From NCBI GenBank assembly GCA_002391275.1, contig DGSC01000045.1, positions 1 to 31,896 of the forward strand: a DNA stretch of 31,896 bases. Reading direction: 5' to 3'. Origin of the DNA: Prevotellaceae bacterium UBA4372. GTDB taxonomy: Bacteria > Bacteroidota > Bacteroidia > Bacteroidales > Bacteroidaceae. Positions 23,601 through 31,874 of this stretch are shown piece by piece. The notes beneath the pieces were generated by a model, which was not told where the DNA came from, did not search any database, and was given only the letters and a program-made list of their open reading frames with translations. Each line of letters starts with the position of its first letter. The first letter of the stretch is position 1. Both the position numbers and the translations under genes were made by a program.

Positions 23601-25226
23601 ACAAGCTTGGAGAAAAGAGGTACGGGTAATCTTACCATTTCAACGGATAATACTTATACTGGTGGTACACGAATCAGTGGAGGTAAGGTTATTGTGAAAA
23701 GTCTGAGTAATGAAAATCAGGAATATGGCAATCTGGGTGCCGTTAATAATATCGCAAACAAGTTCATCATCGAGAACGGCGCAGAGCTGAACACGACGAT
23801 GGCCGTTACACAAGGTTCGCCCATGCAGATTCTCACAGATGAAGGCGGTGTCATCAATAATACAGCCGACTTCATTGTCAACAAAAGCATGACGGGAACT
23901 GTTCTTACAAAGAAAGGTGGCGGCTGGATGAAGATGAACGCCCCTTCCACACTTCAGCGTTTGATAGTAGTGGCTGGTAACGTTCAGTGCTATAACGCCA
24001 ACAAGGTGGCTAATACGGTTGAGTTCCAGGGCGGAACATATTCCGAAAATACAGGATCGAGCTTTACGCTTTACGTACCAAAGGGTAAAGCTGGCACTTG
24101 GAACACGGCCAATCGTTCAAGTTATTCAAATAAGGTTACGGGCGAAGGCACGCTGACCATCTATTGTGAGGAGGAGAAGGGTAGCACGTGGTTTGCTACG
24201 CGAACTCAGTTGGGCCTTGATTTCCGTAATTTCGAAGGGACTATCAAAGCCACAGGTCGTGGCGATGACAGCGGAGCACGCTGGACATTGAATACGGACA
24301 ATGGTATGCCCAAGGGAACCCTTAATATTGCGGATAACCTCACAGTGCAGAATACAGGAAAGACTTTTGCCATAGGTAGGGTCAGCGGCGACAAGGGTAA
24401 GCTTGGAGGCTATGCTTCATTTTCCAATAGTGGCGGTTCGGGCGTTAATACCTGGCAGCTTGGAAATGATGCCAACTGGACTTGGGGCGGTGTTGTGACG
24501 GCGAACTCAAACCTTGTGAAGGTAGGCGAAGGCAAGGTCACTTTCGGAGGTAAGAGCGACCATACAGGTACAACACAAATTAAGGCCGGTGAGATTTGTC
24601 TGAAGAGCGGTGCACAGCTGGGTACGGGGACCTTGACGGTACTCAAGGGTGCTAAGCTCTCTGGTGTGACAACGGCTGCGGTGCCTTTGCTTAACAGTTC
24701 TGTGACAGTTAGCACTGGTGCTACATTGCTTGTAGGCGCGAGTGCGTCAGCTGTAACAGATCAGATGGATTTTGGCGGCAAAAATGTCACCCTGGCAAAG
24801 GGTTCCATTTTGGAAGTGGGGGTCAATCAAGCCTCTACCGAAACCTTAACTGGCTGTACCAACCTTCAGAACATTAACAAGCTCACGGTCAATGCTACTG
24901 TGAAGCTGCATTACTCGTCGACATTCCTCGATGATGTCAAGGAGGGTGATACGGTGATTCTGTGGAACGATGTGAAAACGGTGGCAGGAACTCCAGAGCT
25001 TGACGAGGGGTCTTATGTCATCAGCCCTGAGAAAGGCTTGTACTGGGATGTCTCAGAATTGGCAAAGGGCATCCTGCGTGTTACTACGTCCGTGCCTGTT
25101 GGTATTCATGGTGTTGGCGTTTCAGCGGGTGATGAAGCGGTCTATAGTATCGATGGTAGACGTGTAGAAACCCCTCGTCGAGGACAAGTTTACGTCGTAG
25201 GTGGACGAAAGGTCCTGATGAAATGA
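20610..25226 (+). CDS. Secreted rhamnogalacturonan lyase (PL11) with autotransporter-type repeats
   Basis: A 1538-residue exoprotein with signal peptide MNKKILSFLLLMLVVSAMFA. Residues about 21-630 match polysaccharide lyase family 11, which cleaves the rhamnogalacturonan I backbone of pectin by beta-elimination: RTDRLDRGLVAVP, calcium-site-like DWDEDGKAE (208-216) and DVDWDGRDE (about 376), GKGLCTTGLGHGDAQHCADL, ADIFGDWREEV, and VGYNQPPHKSYFLG at the end. From about 640 to 1450 it is a repetitive beta-rich region with passenger-associated (PATR) units such as KRGTGNLTISTDNTYTGGTR (about 1003-1030) and KVTFGGKSDHTGTTQI. The tail YSIDGRRVETPRRGQVYVVG resembles C-terminal tails of Prevotella exoproteins. 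Typical PL11 enzymes are about 600-650 residues, so the extension is the oddity. No SusC/SusD, sensor or other pectin enzymes adjoin. Confidence 0.88.
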   Translation: MNKKILSFLLLMLVVSAMFAQRRTDRLDRGLVAVPANVNGGSGNGNFVSWKIFGEEYYDVTYNLYANGTLLKGGLKVSCYSHSAGNATTKYQVAAVVNGVEQEKCAEVTRWDSGYKDIPAASAINRAGQDVINQYIFNDVSLGDVTGNGIPEFIVKRNFTGGVNVASNKTNFHRYECYTLEGKRLWWIDLGPNLMAGPDEQWDLVAFDWDEDGKAECIMRGADNMIIHTATGHDIEIGNMNYYAPRDEYTREGAEYLLYLNGETGEPYGWDGSSNSFKPMTYPLPRYETGESNYEAVWGKNDTGHRATKHYFGAPFLDGRHASIFLGRGCYTRHKMCALDVDPATHELKIRWRWANNNGWNDPWFGNGFHNFAIADVDWDGRDEIVFGSMIIDDNGKGLCTTGLGHGDAQHCADLDPYRHGNEQFNCNEDEPACTFWNATTGKIYYRLQSDSDDGRALCGNFSNEYPGSIGRTTQTGIVSAVADKVISGIGGTEGSNDAFFWSHLNQRIYWDGDLCDEVYDSPGSSDDGRAAAIYKFPSGRLFNSDGCLTNNGKKNNAGAIADIFGDWREEVVMRTHDSKALRIFTTAIPTSYRVYTLWHDHQYRNAMVWQCVGYNQPPHKSYFLGQMEGITVPPPPLTLSGRTEITSGGSIGTANNGQHVIVCEPANTNVSIASGAEPAVATFYVPTWVQGTNSSILNGTAKVNTEIYTCNVTGSGLTGKARLVKQGDGVLTLPAADFTNTGNTDVWAGTLNFDGKLLSSSLWLNRFAELNSNGGEFRRIKMDYASILRPGGIDNKGSVATDSLMLGFGSRLQLDVYGDDNTADVIKSRLVNIETKMTGNWLTYGPRYLAPVFEIVPHANDGANLKAGKYLVFEGVEVLKGKLSDIIIEGVGSDMKTTLEQEDDKIYLVVKDVRDAGDVVWTGAESAIWQFGGDENFALSSDLESAESFVTGDIVHFGDDGKKLNVTIKGNIDAKSIIVDASKNYTFSGTGAIIGATSLEKRGTGNLTISTDNTYTGGTRISGGKVIVKSLSNENQEYGNLGAVNNIANKFIIENGAELNTTMAVTQGSPMQILTDEGGVINNTADFIVNKSMTGTVLTKKGGGWMKMNAPSTLQRLIVVAGNVQCYNANKVANTVEFQGGTYSENTGSSFTLYVPKGKAGTWNTANRSSYSNKVTGEGTLTIYCEEEKGSTWFATRTQLGLDFRNFEGTIKATGRGDDSGARWTLNTDNGMPKGTLNIADNLTVQNTGKTFAIGRVSGDKGKLGGYASFSNSGGSGVNTWQLGNDANWTWGGVVTANSNLVKVGEGKVTFGGKSDHTGTTQIKAGEICLKSGAQLGTGTLTVLKGAKLSGVTTAAVPLLNSSVTVSTGATLLVGASASAVTDQMDFGGKNVTLAKGSILEVGVNQASTETLTGCTNLQNINKLTVNATVKLHYSSTFLDDVKEGDTVILWNDVKTVAGTPELDEGSYVISPEKGLYWDVSELAKGILRVTTSVPVGIHGVGVSAGDEAVYSIDGRRVETPRRGQVYVVGGRKVLMK

Positions 25227-25231
25227 TAAAT

Positions 25232-25268
25232 AAAAAGTGGAGGTTGCTTAGCATCCTCCACTTTTTTT
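25232..25268. terminator. Bidirectional terminator between the lyase gene and recO
   Basis: AAAAAGTGGAGG at 25232-25243 pairs with CCTCCACTTTTT starting at 25255. T7 follows on the plus strand and A/T runs serve the minus strand. The last recO codon position overlaps it. Confidence 0.88.
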
Positions 25269-25989
25269 ATGCAAACACGTCAACGAGCACCGCGAGGCTC
25301 TTCAGCTCAGGCAGCTCAGGGATATGCAGGCGATAGAATAAGGTGACGATTTCGAGGGCTCTTCTACGCATCTTCCCGTTCAGACCTACAGCTTGCATCG
25401 AGCGGATGTTCATTCGTAGAAACTTAGGCACAAGTGCTGATTCTGTCGCATCGAGATAATAAGGGTGTTGTGGAACAATATCCACGAAGGTCGCTGACTC
25501 GAGGTCAAACAATGCGCCCTCGTGCCAATCTTCGACGTTTGGCATGAACCCGAGAAAACGGGTCAGCTTAAGTAGAAAAATAATATGGAAGTTGGCGTAA
25601 TGCTCGTCGCTCTCGTCCAACCATAGCATATTGGTTGTAAGGAATTCAAAAAGCTGTTGGTTGGCCTGTTCGTGGCGTAATGTGTGGCTCAGTACTTCTC
25701 CTAAAAATAGCGTAACGGCCGATTTGGCAGGATGAAAGGGAATCGAAAGCCAGGGCTTCCATAGACTCAGCTCCTTGGGGCGTTGTATGGAGGTTCCCAA
25801 ACGTGGCTCCCATATCACGTCTATCAGTGACAAAGGAGCCCATGCAATAGCTTTTGTTCCCGAACGGGCTTTGGGCGAGTGGCGCACGATAAAATCCACT
25901 GTGCCTGAAAGCTCAGTGAAGATGCTCACAATAACCTGAGTGTCGTTATAACGGAGTGAGCGAAGGACAATGCCATGCGAACGATTCAT
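25267..25989 (-). CDS. recO: DNA repair protein RecO
   Basis: A 240-residue RecO, which anneals ssDNA and loads RecA on gapped DNA with RecR. The N-terminal OB-fold is recognisable (HGIVLRSLRYNDTQVIVSIF near residue 4, then TELSGTVDFIV), followed by the helical middle region with EVLSHTLRHEQANQQLFEFL and FLLKLTRFLGFMPN. The usual Cys4 zinc site of some RecO proteins is absent, as in other Bacteroidetes members. The ATG is only 5 bases after the -7 promoter box (26002-25995), so the mRNA may be leaderless or nearly so. It is convergent with the lyase gene. Confidence 0.88.
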   Translation of the reverse strand: MNRSHGIVLRSLRYNDTQVIVSIFTELSGTVDFIVRHSPKARSGTKAIAWAPLSLIDVIWEPRLGTSIQRPKELSLWKPWLSIPFHPAKSAVTLFLGEVLSHTLRHEQANQQLFEFLTTNMLWLDESDEHYANFHIIFLLKLTRFLGFMPNVEDWHEGALFDLESATFVDIVPQHPYYLDATESALVPKFLRMNIRSMQAVGLNGKMRRRALEIVTLFYRLHIPELPELKSLAVLVDVFA

Positions 25990-25994
25990 GGACG

Positions 25995-26002
25995 CAAAAG
26001 TA
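25995..26002 (-). promoter_or_regulatory. Promoter (-7 box) of recO, abutting the start codon
   Basis: TACTTTTG on the minus strand, 5 nt before the ATG at 25989. No -33 TTTG at the normal spacing. If it is used, transcription would begin at or next to the start codon. Confidence 0.5.
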
Positions 26003-26073
26003 TGAAAAAAACAGTGCTCAAGTGTTCGGAAAGGGCTAAAATAGCAATAAAATTAATATTTTTTGTCGAAATA

Positions 26074-26105
26074 TTTGGTGCGTATTACTTTTTGAACTAC
26101 CTTTG
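26074..26105 (+). promoter_or_regulatory. Promoter of tRNA-Glu and rpsT
   Basis: TTTG at 26074-26077, exactly 20 bp, then TACCTTTG at 26098-26105. The start is predicted near 26112, ahead of the tRNA. Confidence 0.82.
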
Positions 26106-26156
26106 CACCCGCAAATCACTTCTGAGCGCTTGCTTTTGTGATTCAAGCATCGGTTT

Positions 26157-26228
26157 GGTCCATTCGTCTATCGGTTAGGACGAGAGATTTTCATTCTCTA
26201 AAGAGCAGTTCGACTCTGCTATGGACTA
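26157..26228 (+). tRNA. tRNA-Glu (anticodon TTC)
   Basis: A 72-nt cloverleaf. The acceptor pairs GGTCCAT with ATGGACT, with discriminator A. The D arm is GTCT..GGAC. The anticodon stem AGAGA/TCTCT encloses TTTTCAT with anticodon TTC at 26190-26192. The T arm AGCAG/CTGCT encloses TTCGACT. CCA is not encoded. It is probably co-transcribed with rpsT, which begins 32 bp later. Confidence 0.95.
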
Positions 26229-26260
26229 CTTAAGTTAAACAAAAAAGATAAAAAGTAGAA

Positions 26261-26515
26261 ATGGCAAATCATAAGTCTTCACTTAAAAGAATTCGCCAGG
26301 AGCAAAAACGTCGCCTTCACAATCGCTACTATGCAAAGGCAATGCGTGCTGCTGTGCGTAAACTGCGTGCTACAACAGACAAGGCCGAGGCTCAGGGCAT
26401 GTACCCTGCTGTGCAGAAAATGCTCGATAAGCTTGCTAAGGTTAACGTCATTCACAAGAACAAGGCTTCAAATCTGAAGTCTAAGCTTGCACGCTACATC
26501 CAGAAGCTCGGCTAA
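26261..26515 (+). CDS. rpsT: 30S ribosomal protein S20
   Basis: An 84-residue basic, helical protein of the small subunit. MANHKSSLKRIRQEQKRRLH is the S20 signature, followed by AVRKLRATTDKAEA, and the C-terminal HKNKASNLKSKLARYIQKLG is typical. Its start lies 32 bp behind tRNA-Glu, and a terminator follows, making a two-gene tRNA/ribosomal-protein unit. Confidence 0.97.
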   Translation: MANHKSSLKRIRQEQKRRLHNRYYAKAMRAAVRKLRATTDKAEAQGMYPAVQKMLDKLAKVNVIHKNKASNLKSKLARYIQKLG

Positions 26516-26575
26516 ATGCAGAGGCACTGGCTCTTTCGCATTCGTCCATAGCAATTATATTATATTAAAATCAAA

Positions 26576-26610
26576 GAACAGTGAGCCGTGAGGTTCATTG
26601 TTCTTTTTTT
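26576..26610 (+). terminator. Intrinsic terminator of rpsT
   Basis: GAACAGTGAGCC at 26576-26587 pairs with 26592-26603 (12 bp, two G-U), loop GTGA, followed by T7. Confidence 0.88.
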
Positions 26611-26678
26611 GTGTCAGGCCTCAAAAAAACGTCTAAAAGTTTTTTCCTCTTTCGTGCGCGCGTGCGAAATATTTTTTG

Positions 26679-26686
26679 TATCTTTG
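26679..26686 (+). promoter_or_regulatory. Promoter (-7 box) of gyrB
   Basis: TATCTTTG matches TAnnTTTG, 27 bp before the ATG. The only -33-like sequence, TTCG, is too far upstream (24 bp). Confidence 0.6.
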
Positions 26687-26713
26687 CACGCAGAATTATA
26701 GAAAATCCTACAG

Positions 26714-28678
26714 ATGGAAGAAGAACTGAAAAATGGCGCTGACTATAGCGCGAGTAACATACAAGTACTTGAGGGCTTGGAAGCCGTTCGCAAGCGCCCG
26801 GCTATGTATATCGGAGATATCAGCGAGAAAGGTCTGCATCACCTCGTTTACGAGACTGTAGACAACTCTATAGACGAGGCTCTTGCTGGATATTGTACCC
26901 ATATTGAAGTTACGATCAACGAAGACAACTCCATAACGGTTCAAGATAATGGACGTGGAATACCTGTCGATATGCACGAAAAGGAGCATAAGAGCGCCCT
27001 TGAAGTGGTAATGACTGTGCTGCATGCAGGCGGAAAGTTTGATAAAGGCTCATATAAGGTCTCTGGTGGACTCCATGGCGTTGGTGTCAGTTGTGTCAAT
27101 GCACTGTCTACTCACATGAAGAGCCAGGTGTTCCGTGATGGCAAAATCTACCAACAGGAGTACGAGAAAGGAAAACCGCTGTACGATGTCAAAGTTGTAG
27201 GCACGACAGAACTCAGGGGTACACGTCAGCAATTCTGGCCAGACGATTCAATCTTTATTACAACGGAGTACAAATATGATATTCTGGCAAATCGTATGCG
27301 TGAACTGGCTTTCCTTAATGCCGGTATCACCATTACGTTAACTGACATGCGCCCTGATGATGAGGGAAATACGCGACAGGATATTTTCTACTCTAAAGAT
27401 GGCCTACGTGAGTTTGTTCGTTACATCGATTCTACACGAACGCACCTCTTCAACGATGTAATCTATCTTAATACAGAGAAGCAGGGGATACCCATCGAGT
27501 GTGCTATTATGTACAACACGGCCTACTCGGAGAATCTCCATTCCTACGTTAACAATATTAATACCATAGAAGGTGGAACCCACCTACAAGGCTTCCGTAT
27601 GGCACTTACACGTACTTTGAAAAAGTACGCCGAAGAACAATGCGCCAAGGAACTGGAGAAGTTGGAGAAAAACAAAGTAGAGATTTCCGGTGAGGACTTC
27701 CGCGAAGGCCTTACGGCTGTTATCTCTATTAAAGTGGCTGAGCCTCAGTTTGAAGGGCAGACAAAAACCAAACTTGGTAACTCGGAAGTGGCTGGTGCGG
27801 TTCAGCAGGCTGTAGGTGAAGCTTTGAACAACTATCTTGAGGAACACCCCAAGGAAGCTAAACTCATTGTTGATAAGGTGATTCTTGCAGCCACCGCTCG
27901 TGTAGCTGCCCGTAAGGCTCGTGAGAGCGTACAGCGTAAGTCTCCAATGTCGGGTGGAGGGTTGCCTGGAAAATTGGCAGACTGCTCCGACCGTGATCCC
28001 GCCAACTGCGAGATGTTCATTGTAGAGGGTGATTCTGCAGGCGGATCTGCCAAACAGGGACGCAACCGTCATTTCCAAGCGATTCTGCCCATACGTGGTA
28101 AAATCTTTAATGTGGAGCGCGTAATGTGGCACAAAGCCTTCGAGCACGAAGAAGTTAACAATATCATTCAGGCTCTCGGCGTACGTTATGGTCTGGGTGA
28201 GGATTCAAAGGAGGCGAACTATGACAAGTTGCGGTATCATAAAGTCGTTATCATGACTGATGCCGACGTCGATGGTTACCACATCGACACCCTCCTCATG
28301 ACTCTCTTCTATCGTTACATGCCAGAGCTCATCCAGCGTGGTCACCTTTTCATCGCTACGCCGCCACTTTATCGATGCAAAAAAGGAAAGATTGAAGAGT
28401 ATTGCTACAACGACCAACAACGCCTTCAATTCCTGCTCAAGTACAACGACGGTCAGGAACAGGGCGTCTACACACAGCGTTACAAAGGTCTTGGTGAGAT
28501 GAATCCTGAACAGCTGTGGGAAACGACAATGAATCCTGAGACGCGCCTACTAAAGCAGGTGACCATCGAGGATGCCGCAGGTGCTGACTACGTCTTCTCT
28601 ATGCTTATGGGCGAGGACGTCGCTCCACGTCGTGACTTCATTGAAAAGAACGCCAATTACGCTAATATTGACGCCTAA
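26714..28678 (+). CDS. gyrB: DNA gyrase subunit B
   Basis: A 654-residue type IIA topoisomerase B subunit, which with GyrA introduces negative supercoils. The GHKL ATPase domain is complete: QVLEGLEAVRKRPAMYIGDI, ETVDNSIDEALAGY, DNGRGIPVDMH and SGGLHGVGVSCVNALS. The TOPRIM domain shows EGDSAGGSAKQGRNRHFQAI, LPIRGKIFNVE and the DADVDGYHID metal site. The C-terminal RYKGLGEMNPEQLWETTM is conserved. The length is typical of Bacteroidetes GyrB, which lacks the insertion found in enterobacterial GyrB. ParE is the alternative, but the N-terminal and IFNVE sequences favour GyrB. It is monocistronic. Confidence 0.95.
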   Translation: MEEELKNGADYSASNIQVLEGLEAVRKRPAMYIGDISEKGLHHLVYETVDNSIDEALAGYCTHIEVTINEDNSITVQDNGRGIPVDMHEKEHKSALEVVMTVLHAGGKFDKGSYKVSGGLHGVGVSCVNALSTHMKSQVFRDGKIYQQEYEKGKPLYDVKVVGTTELRGTRQQFWPDDSIFITTEYKYDILANRMRELAFLNAGITITLTDMRPDDEGNTRQDIFYSKDGLREFVRYIDSTRTHLFNDVIYLNTEKQGIPIECAIMYNTAYSENLHSYVNNINTIEGGTHLQGFRMALTRTLKKYAEEQCAKELEKLEKNKVEISGEDFREGLTAVISIKVAEPQFEGQTKTKLGNSEVAGAVQQAVGEALNNYLEEHPKEAKLIVDKVILAATARVAARKARESVQRKSPMSGGGLPGKLADCSDRDPANCEMFIVEGDSAGGSAKQGRNRHFQAILPIRGKIFNVERVMWHKAFEHEEVNNIIQALGVRYGLGEDSKEANYDKLRYHKVVIMTDADVDGYHIDTLLMTLFYRYMPELIQRGHLFIATPPLYRCKKGKIEEYCYNDQQRLQFLLKYNDGQEQGVYTQRYKGLGEMNPEQLWETTMNPETRLLKQVTIEDAAGADYVFSMLMGEDVAPRRDFIEKNANYANIDA

Positions 28679-28686
28679 ATCCAGGC

Positions 28687-28736
28687 AAAAACCAAAAAGC
28701 AGAAAGGGTCATCGACTCTTTCTGCTTTTTGGTTTT
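28687..28736 (+). terminator. Intrinsic terminator of gyrB
   Basis: A 23-bp stem, 28687-28710 with 28714-28736 (one G-U), loop ATC, U-rich 3' arm ending in TTTT. The following 220 bp hold only a 6-bp hairpin (28757-28775) and no gene. Confidence 0.9.
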
Positions 28737-28958
28737 AAATAATGAATCATTGGTAAAGCCTAAAAGAGATAGGCTTCGGAGAAGATTTGTGCTAACTGAT
28801 ATGTTGTTTTTTTTATAATCTTAGTCAATATTGCCACTTAATTTGGCTTCCTCTGTAGCCGTAGGATTTCATCATTCCAATTTCTAAAGTTCGTGGGGCC
28901 GATAATAATACTTAGTTGTTGTGGGTGAGCATAACAAATCAATACAATGAATAATCTG

Positions 28959-29588
28959 TCAGGTGTTGCTATATTCATGCTCGAATGCTTTTGCTGCTCG
29001 CTCTAAATCAGCGTACCAATCAGCCCCGAATCGCCGGATTAGTGGTTCACGCAAGAAACGGTAGACAGGAATGTTAAGCATTCGCCCTTTCTCGTATGCT
29101 GCTTCGCATACACTCCAGTGATGAAGGTTGAGGCCTATAAGTCCTCCACCGAAATGCTTCTCGCGGATGGGGTAGAGGGCGCATGATATCGGCTTCATAA
29201 AGTTGGTTTGCCCCTTTCGGCAGGCTTTCTCAAGGGCACAGAGACAACATCCTGAAGGTAACTCACGAATTGCATTAGGAGGATAGTTGTAATAGGTGAA
29301 GACACAATCCTTCCCATTGACGATGGATGTGACAAGTTCCCCTTCAGGGTCAGTGTAAGTTACACCCTGTTGTTCTACAATTGCTTGTGCAGTGGCCGAC
29401 ATCAATGGCCAGACTGCATCCAAAGATTTCTCAATCTCATCTATTTCATCTGACGTTACAGGGGCGCCAGCATCTCCTTCAATGCAACATGCTCCGCCAC
29501 AAGCCGAGAGATCACAGCAGAATTTTTCAGTCAGGATAGCAGTTGAAATCAGTACATCGCCAACTTCGAGTATGGGAATTTGTTTCAT
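28959..29588 (-). CDS. DUF3109 family protein, cysteine-rich
   Basis: A 209-residue DUF3109-family protein of unknown function, common in Bacteroidetes. It has an N-terminal cysteine cluster CCDLSACGGACC (Cys24, 25, 30, 34, 35), and later SGCCLCALEKAC and KPISCALYPIRE with LHHWSVCEAAY. Such clusters suggest binding of zinc or an Fe-S cluster, but this is inference. It has no signal peptide or membrane helix, so it is probably cytoplasmic. It lies 160 bp downstream of ung on the same strand. Confidence 0.88.
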   Translation of the reverse strand: MKQIPILEVGDVLISTAILTEKFCCDLSACGGACCIEGDAGAPVTSDEIDEIEKSLDAVWPLMSATAQAIVEQQGVTYTDPEGELVTSIVNGKDCVFTYYNYPPNAIRELPSGCCLCALEKACRKGQTNFMKPISCALYPIREKHFGGGLIGLNLHHWSVCEAAYEKGRMLNIPVYRFLREPLIRRFGADWYADLERAAKAFEHEYSNT

Positions 29589-29748
29589 TACAATGTTGAA
29601 TAACCTCTGTCAAGAGTATTATTAATGGGTGTGATTTGATTTTTCACGGGTATTCCAGATATGAAAGCACTGAACTTAAATAGGTGCTCTTGTCATCTGT
29701 ATCTTTCTTATGGCAGATGGGCGTATAGATATATTGTAGTTGTGTAGC

Positions 29749-30411
29749 TTACCATTCAATCTTGCTTTTTCCGTGAGCTGCCAGATAGTCATTGCATAGT
29801 TGGAAATGGTGGTTGCCGAAGAACCCTCGAAAGGCTGAGAGGGGTGAAGGGTGAGCTGACCTTAGGACCAAATGCATCTCAGGATTGATGAACGAAGCTT
29901 TTTGCCCTGCGTAAGAGCCCCAAAGCATAAATACCAAATGCTCGCGTTCTGTAGCCAAGGCACGGATGGCTGCGTCGGTGAACGTTTCCCATCCCCGACG
30001 TTGATGGGATCCGGCAATCCCGTGGCGTACGGTTAACGTGGCATTTAGAAGCAGTACCCCCTGCTGCGCCCAGCGAGTAAGGTCGCCAGAGAGAGGAATG
30101 GGTGTGCCGAGTTCGTTATGTATTTCTTCATATATGTTCTTCAATGACGGTGGTATTGCAACACCGTTTGGCACCGAAAATGACAAGCCCATGGCCTGGC
30201 CTGGTTCGTGGTATGGGTCTTGACCAAGAATAACGACCTTGACGTGGTCAAAGGGTGTACTGTCGAATGCATTGAAAATCTTTGAACCAGGCGGATAGCA
30301 GGGACCTGAAGCATATTCCGAGCGCACAAAAGCTGCCAACTCTGCAAAATATGGTTTAGCGAACTCTGATTCTAAGTGCTTACGCCAACTTTCATTTATA
30401 CGGACATTCAT
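29749..30411 (-). CDS. ung: Uracil-DNA glycosylase
   Basis: A 220-residue family-1 UDG that removes uracil from DNA in base-excision repair. Catalytic motifs are intact: VVILGQDPYHEPGQAMGLSF with Asp65, VLLLNATLTV with Asn123, and SAHPSPLSAFRGFFG with His187. Normal length. It has a TACTTTTG promoter box 34-41 bp upstream of the ATG. It is divergent from manC. Confidence 0.97.
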   Translation of the reverse strand: MNVRINESWRKHLESEFAKPYFAELAAFVRSEYASGPCYPPGSKIFNAFDSTPFDHVKVVILGQDPYHEPGQAMGLSFSVPNGVAIPPSLKNIYEEIHNELGTPIPLSGDLTRWAQQGVLLLNATLTVRHGIAGSHQRRGWETFTDAAIRALATEREHLVFMLWGSYAGQKASFINPEMHLVLRSAHPSPLSAFRGFFGNHHFQLCNDYLAAHGKSKIEW

Positions 30412-30444
30412 TGTCGTTTGAACGTTTCGTGATACTTTGGGCTA

Positions 30445-30452
30445 CAAAAGTA
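30445..30452 (-). promoter_or_regulatory. Promoter (-7 box) of ung
   Basis: TACTTTTG on the minus strand, predicted start near 30438. No -33 TTTG is evident. Confidence 0.5.
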
Positions 30453-30503
30453 GTTATAAAATCTTTAAAAACCTGCTTTTTCATAAAATAATCAATAATA
30501 TGT

Positions 30504-30534
30504 TTTGCGGCAATTCAAAAAAAATTTATCTTAG
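30504..30534 (+). promoter_or_regulatory. Promoter of manC
   Basis: TTTG at 30504-30507, a 19-bp spacer, then TATCTTAG at 30527-30534 (7/8 match to TAnnTTTG). The ATG is 33 bp downstream. Confidence 0.55.
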
Positions 30535-30567
30535 CAGTTGAAATAAGTAAAAAACTAACCCAAATAC

Positions 30568-31689
30568 ATGAATCAATACCCGAATTACTATTGCCTAATC
30601 CTCGCTGGAGGCTTAGGAAGCAGATTGTGGCCAGCAAGCCGCGAACACAAACCTAAACAATTTCTCGACTTCGAAGGCTCCGGGCTCACGCTCATTCAAC
30701 AGACCTACAACCGATTCGCCCAATTCATAGCGCCCGAGAACATCTTCGTAAGTACCCAAGAGAGCTATCTCCAACTCGTGCAGGAACAGCTGCCACAACT
30801 CTCACGACAGCAAATCCTCACCGAGCCCGTTCGCCGAGGCACACTCGCGCCCGTCACCTGGGCCACAAGTGCCATAAGCCACATCAACCCCAACGCATGC
30901 ATAGCCGTTACGCCATCTGACCAGGTCATCTATTCCGATGAGATTTTCATGGAGAACCTCCTACAGGCTCTCGACCACGTCAGCTGTCATCAGGGAGTAG
31001 TCACCCTCGGCGTACAGCCCACACGCCCAGAAGTAGGCTACGGCTACGTGCAAATAGGCGATGTCAAGGATGCGGAGCGCCAAATCTACCATGTCAAGAC
31101 CTTCACGGAAAAGCCCAATCACGAATTCGCACGCATGTTCATGGACAGTGGCGAATTTCTCTGGAACACTGGTCTTTTCGTCTTTGGCGCGCACTACATG
31201 CTGCACAACATCATCAAACACGTACCTGAGTACGCTGACATGTTCCCCGAGCTCACCAAAAACGAGAACCACCTCACCACACTCACCCCGCCACAGCTTT
31301 ACACAGCATTGCCCAACCTTTCCATGGAATTTGCCGTGCTTGAACAAACAGGCCACAACTACGTCCAGCGCTGTCATTTCGGATGGGCAGACCTTGGAAC
31401 ATGGCAAGGCATAGCAGCCGATGCCATGCATGCGCCTTCCGACAACACCCCGCAGCCACCTACTGACATCCACATTGATGGGCGCAACAACATCACCGTT
31501 CACTCCGAAGCTCTCTTCGACGACGCATCCGACAACCTCGTACGCTTGCCTGAAGGGAACATAGCAGCAATTAGCGGCCTTCACGGATTCGCAATAGTCG
31601 AGGCAGACGGAGTACTCATGATCTGCCCCAAGGATGACCCTGCAGCCATGCGTCGTCTCCAAACCCTCACCCACCTCGACGATTTATAG
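30568..31689 (+). CDS. manC: Mannose-1-phosphate guanylyltransferase
   Basis: A 373-residue nucleotidyltransferase forming GDP-mannose from mannose-1-phosphate and GTP, for mannose- and fucose-containing glycans. The N-terminal LILAGGLGSRLWPASREHKP is the pyrophosphorylase signature; IAVTPSDQVI near residue 113, YGYVQIG, FTEKPNHE and FLWNTGLFVF follow. The C-terminal isomerase (cupin) domain of bifunctional ManC/AlgA is absent, so it is monofunctional. It has its own promoter; no other nucleotide-sugar gene is adjacent. Confidence 0.93.
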   Translation: MNQYPNYYCLILAGGLGSRLWPASREHKPKQFLDFEGSGLTLIQQTYNRFAQFIAPENIFVSTQESYLQLVQEQLPQLSRQQILTEPVRRGTLAPVTWATSAISHINPNACIAVTPSDQVIYSDEIFMENLLQALDHVSCHQGVVTLGVQPTRPEVGYGYVQIGDVKDAERQIYHVKTFTEKPNHEFARMFMDSGEFLWNTGLFVFGAHYMLHNIIKHVPEYADMFPELTKNENHLTTLTPPQLYTALPNLSMEFAVLEQTGHNYVQRCHFGWADLGTWQGIAADAMHAPSDNTPQPPTDIHIDGRNNITVHSEALFDDASDNLVRLPEGNIAAISGLHGFAIVEADGVLMICPKDDPAAMRRLQTLTHLDDL

Positions 31690-31816
31690 TCTCTTTCAAT
31701 TCGTGATAAGTTCTTCATCTTACTCATCTTTATCAATAATTAATCAAAAACAAACAAAAAAAATCTTCAAAACAATTTTTTTTCACATTTCTCTTTCCTC
31801 TTTCCCCTTTTCTTCC

Positions 31817-31824
31817 TATCTTTG
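31817..31824 (+). promoter_or_regulatory. Promoter (-7 box) for the tRNA at the right edge
   Basis: TATCTTTG matches TAnnTTTG, 50 bp before the tRNA. The 31690-31816 stretch is otherwise A/T- and pyrimidine-rich with no gene. Confidence 0.6.
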
Positions 31825-31874
31825 CAACCGCAAAAGTTAGGGAGGACATTCTTGAGACTTCCTCACATTGCACT

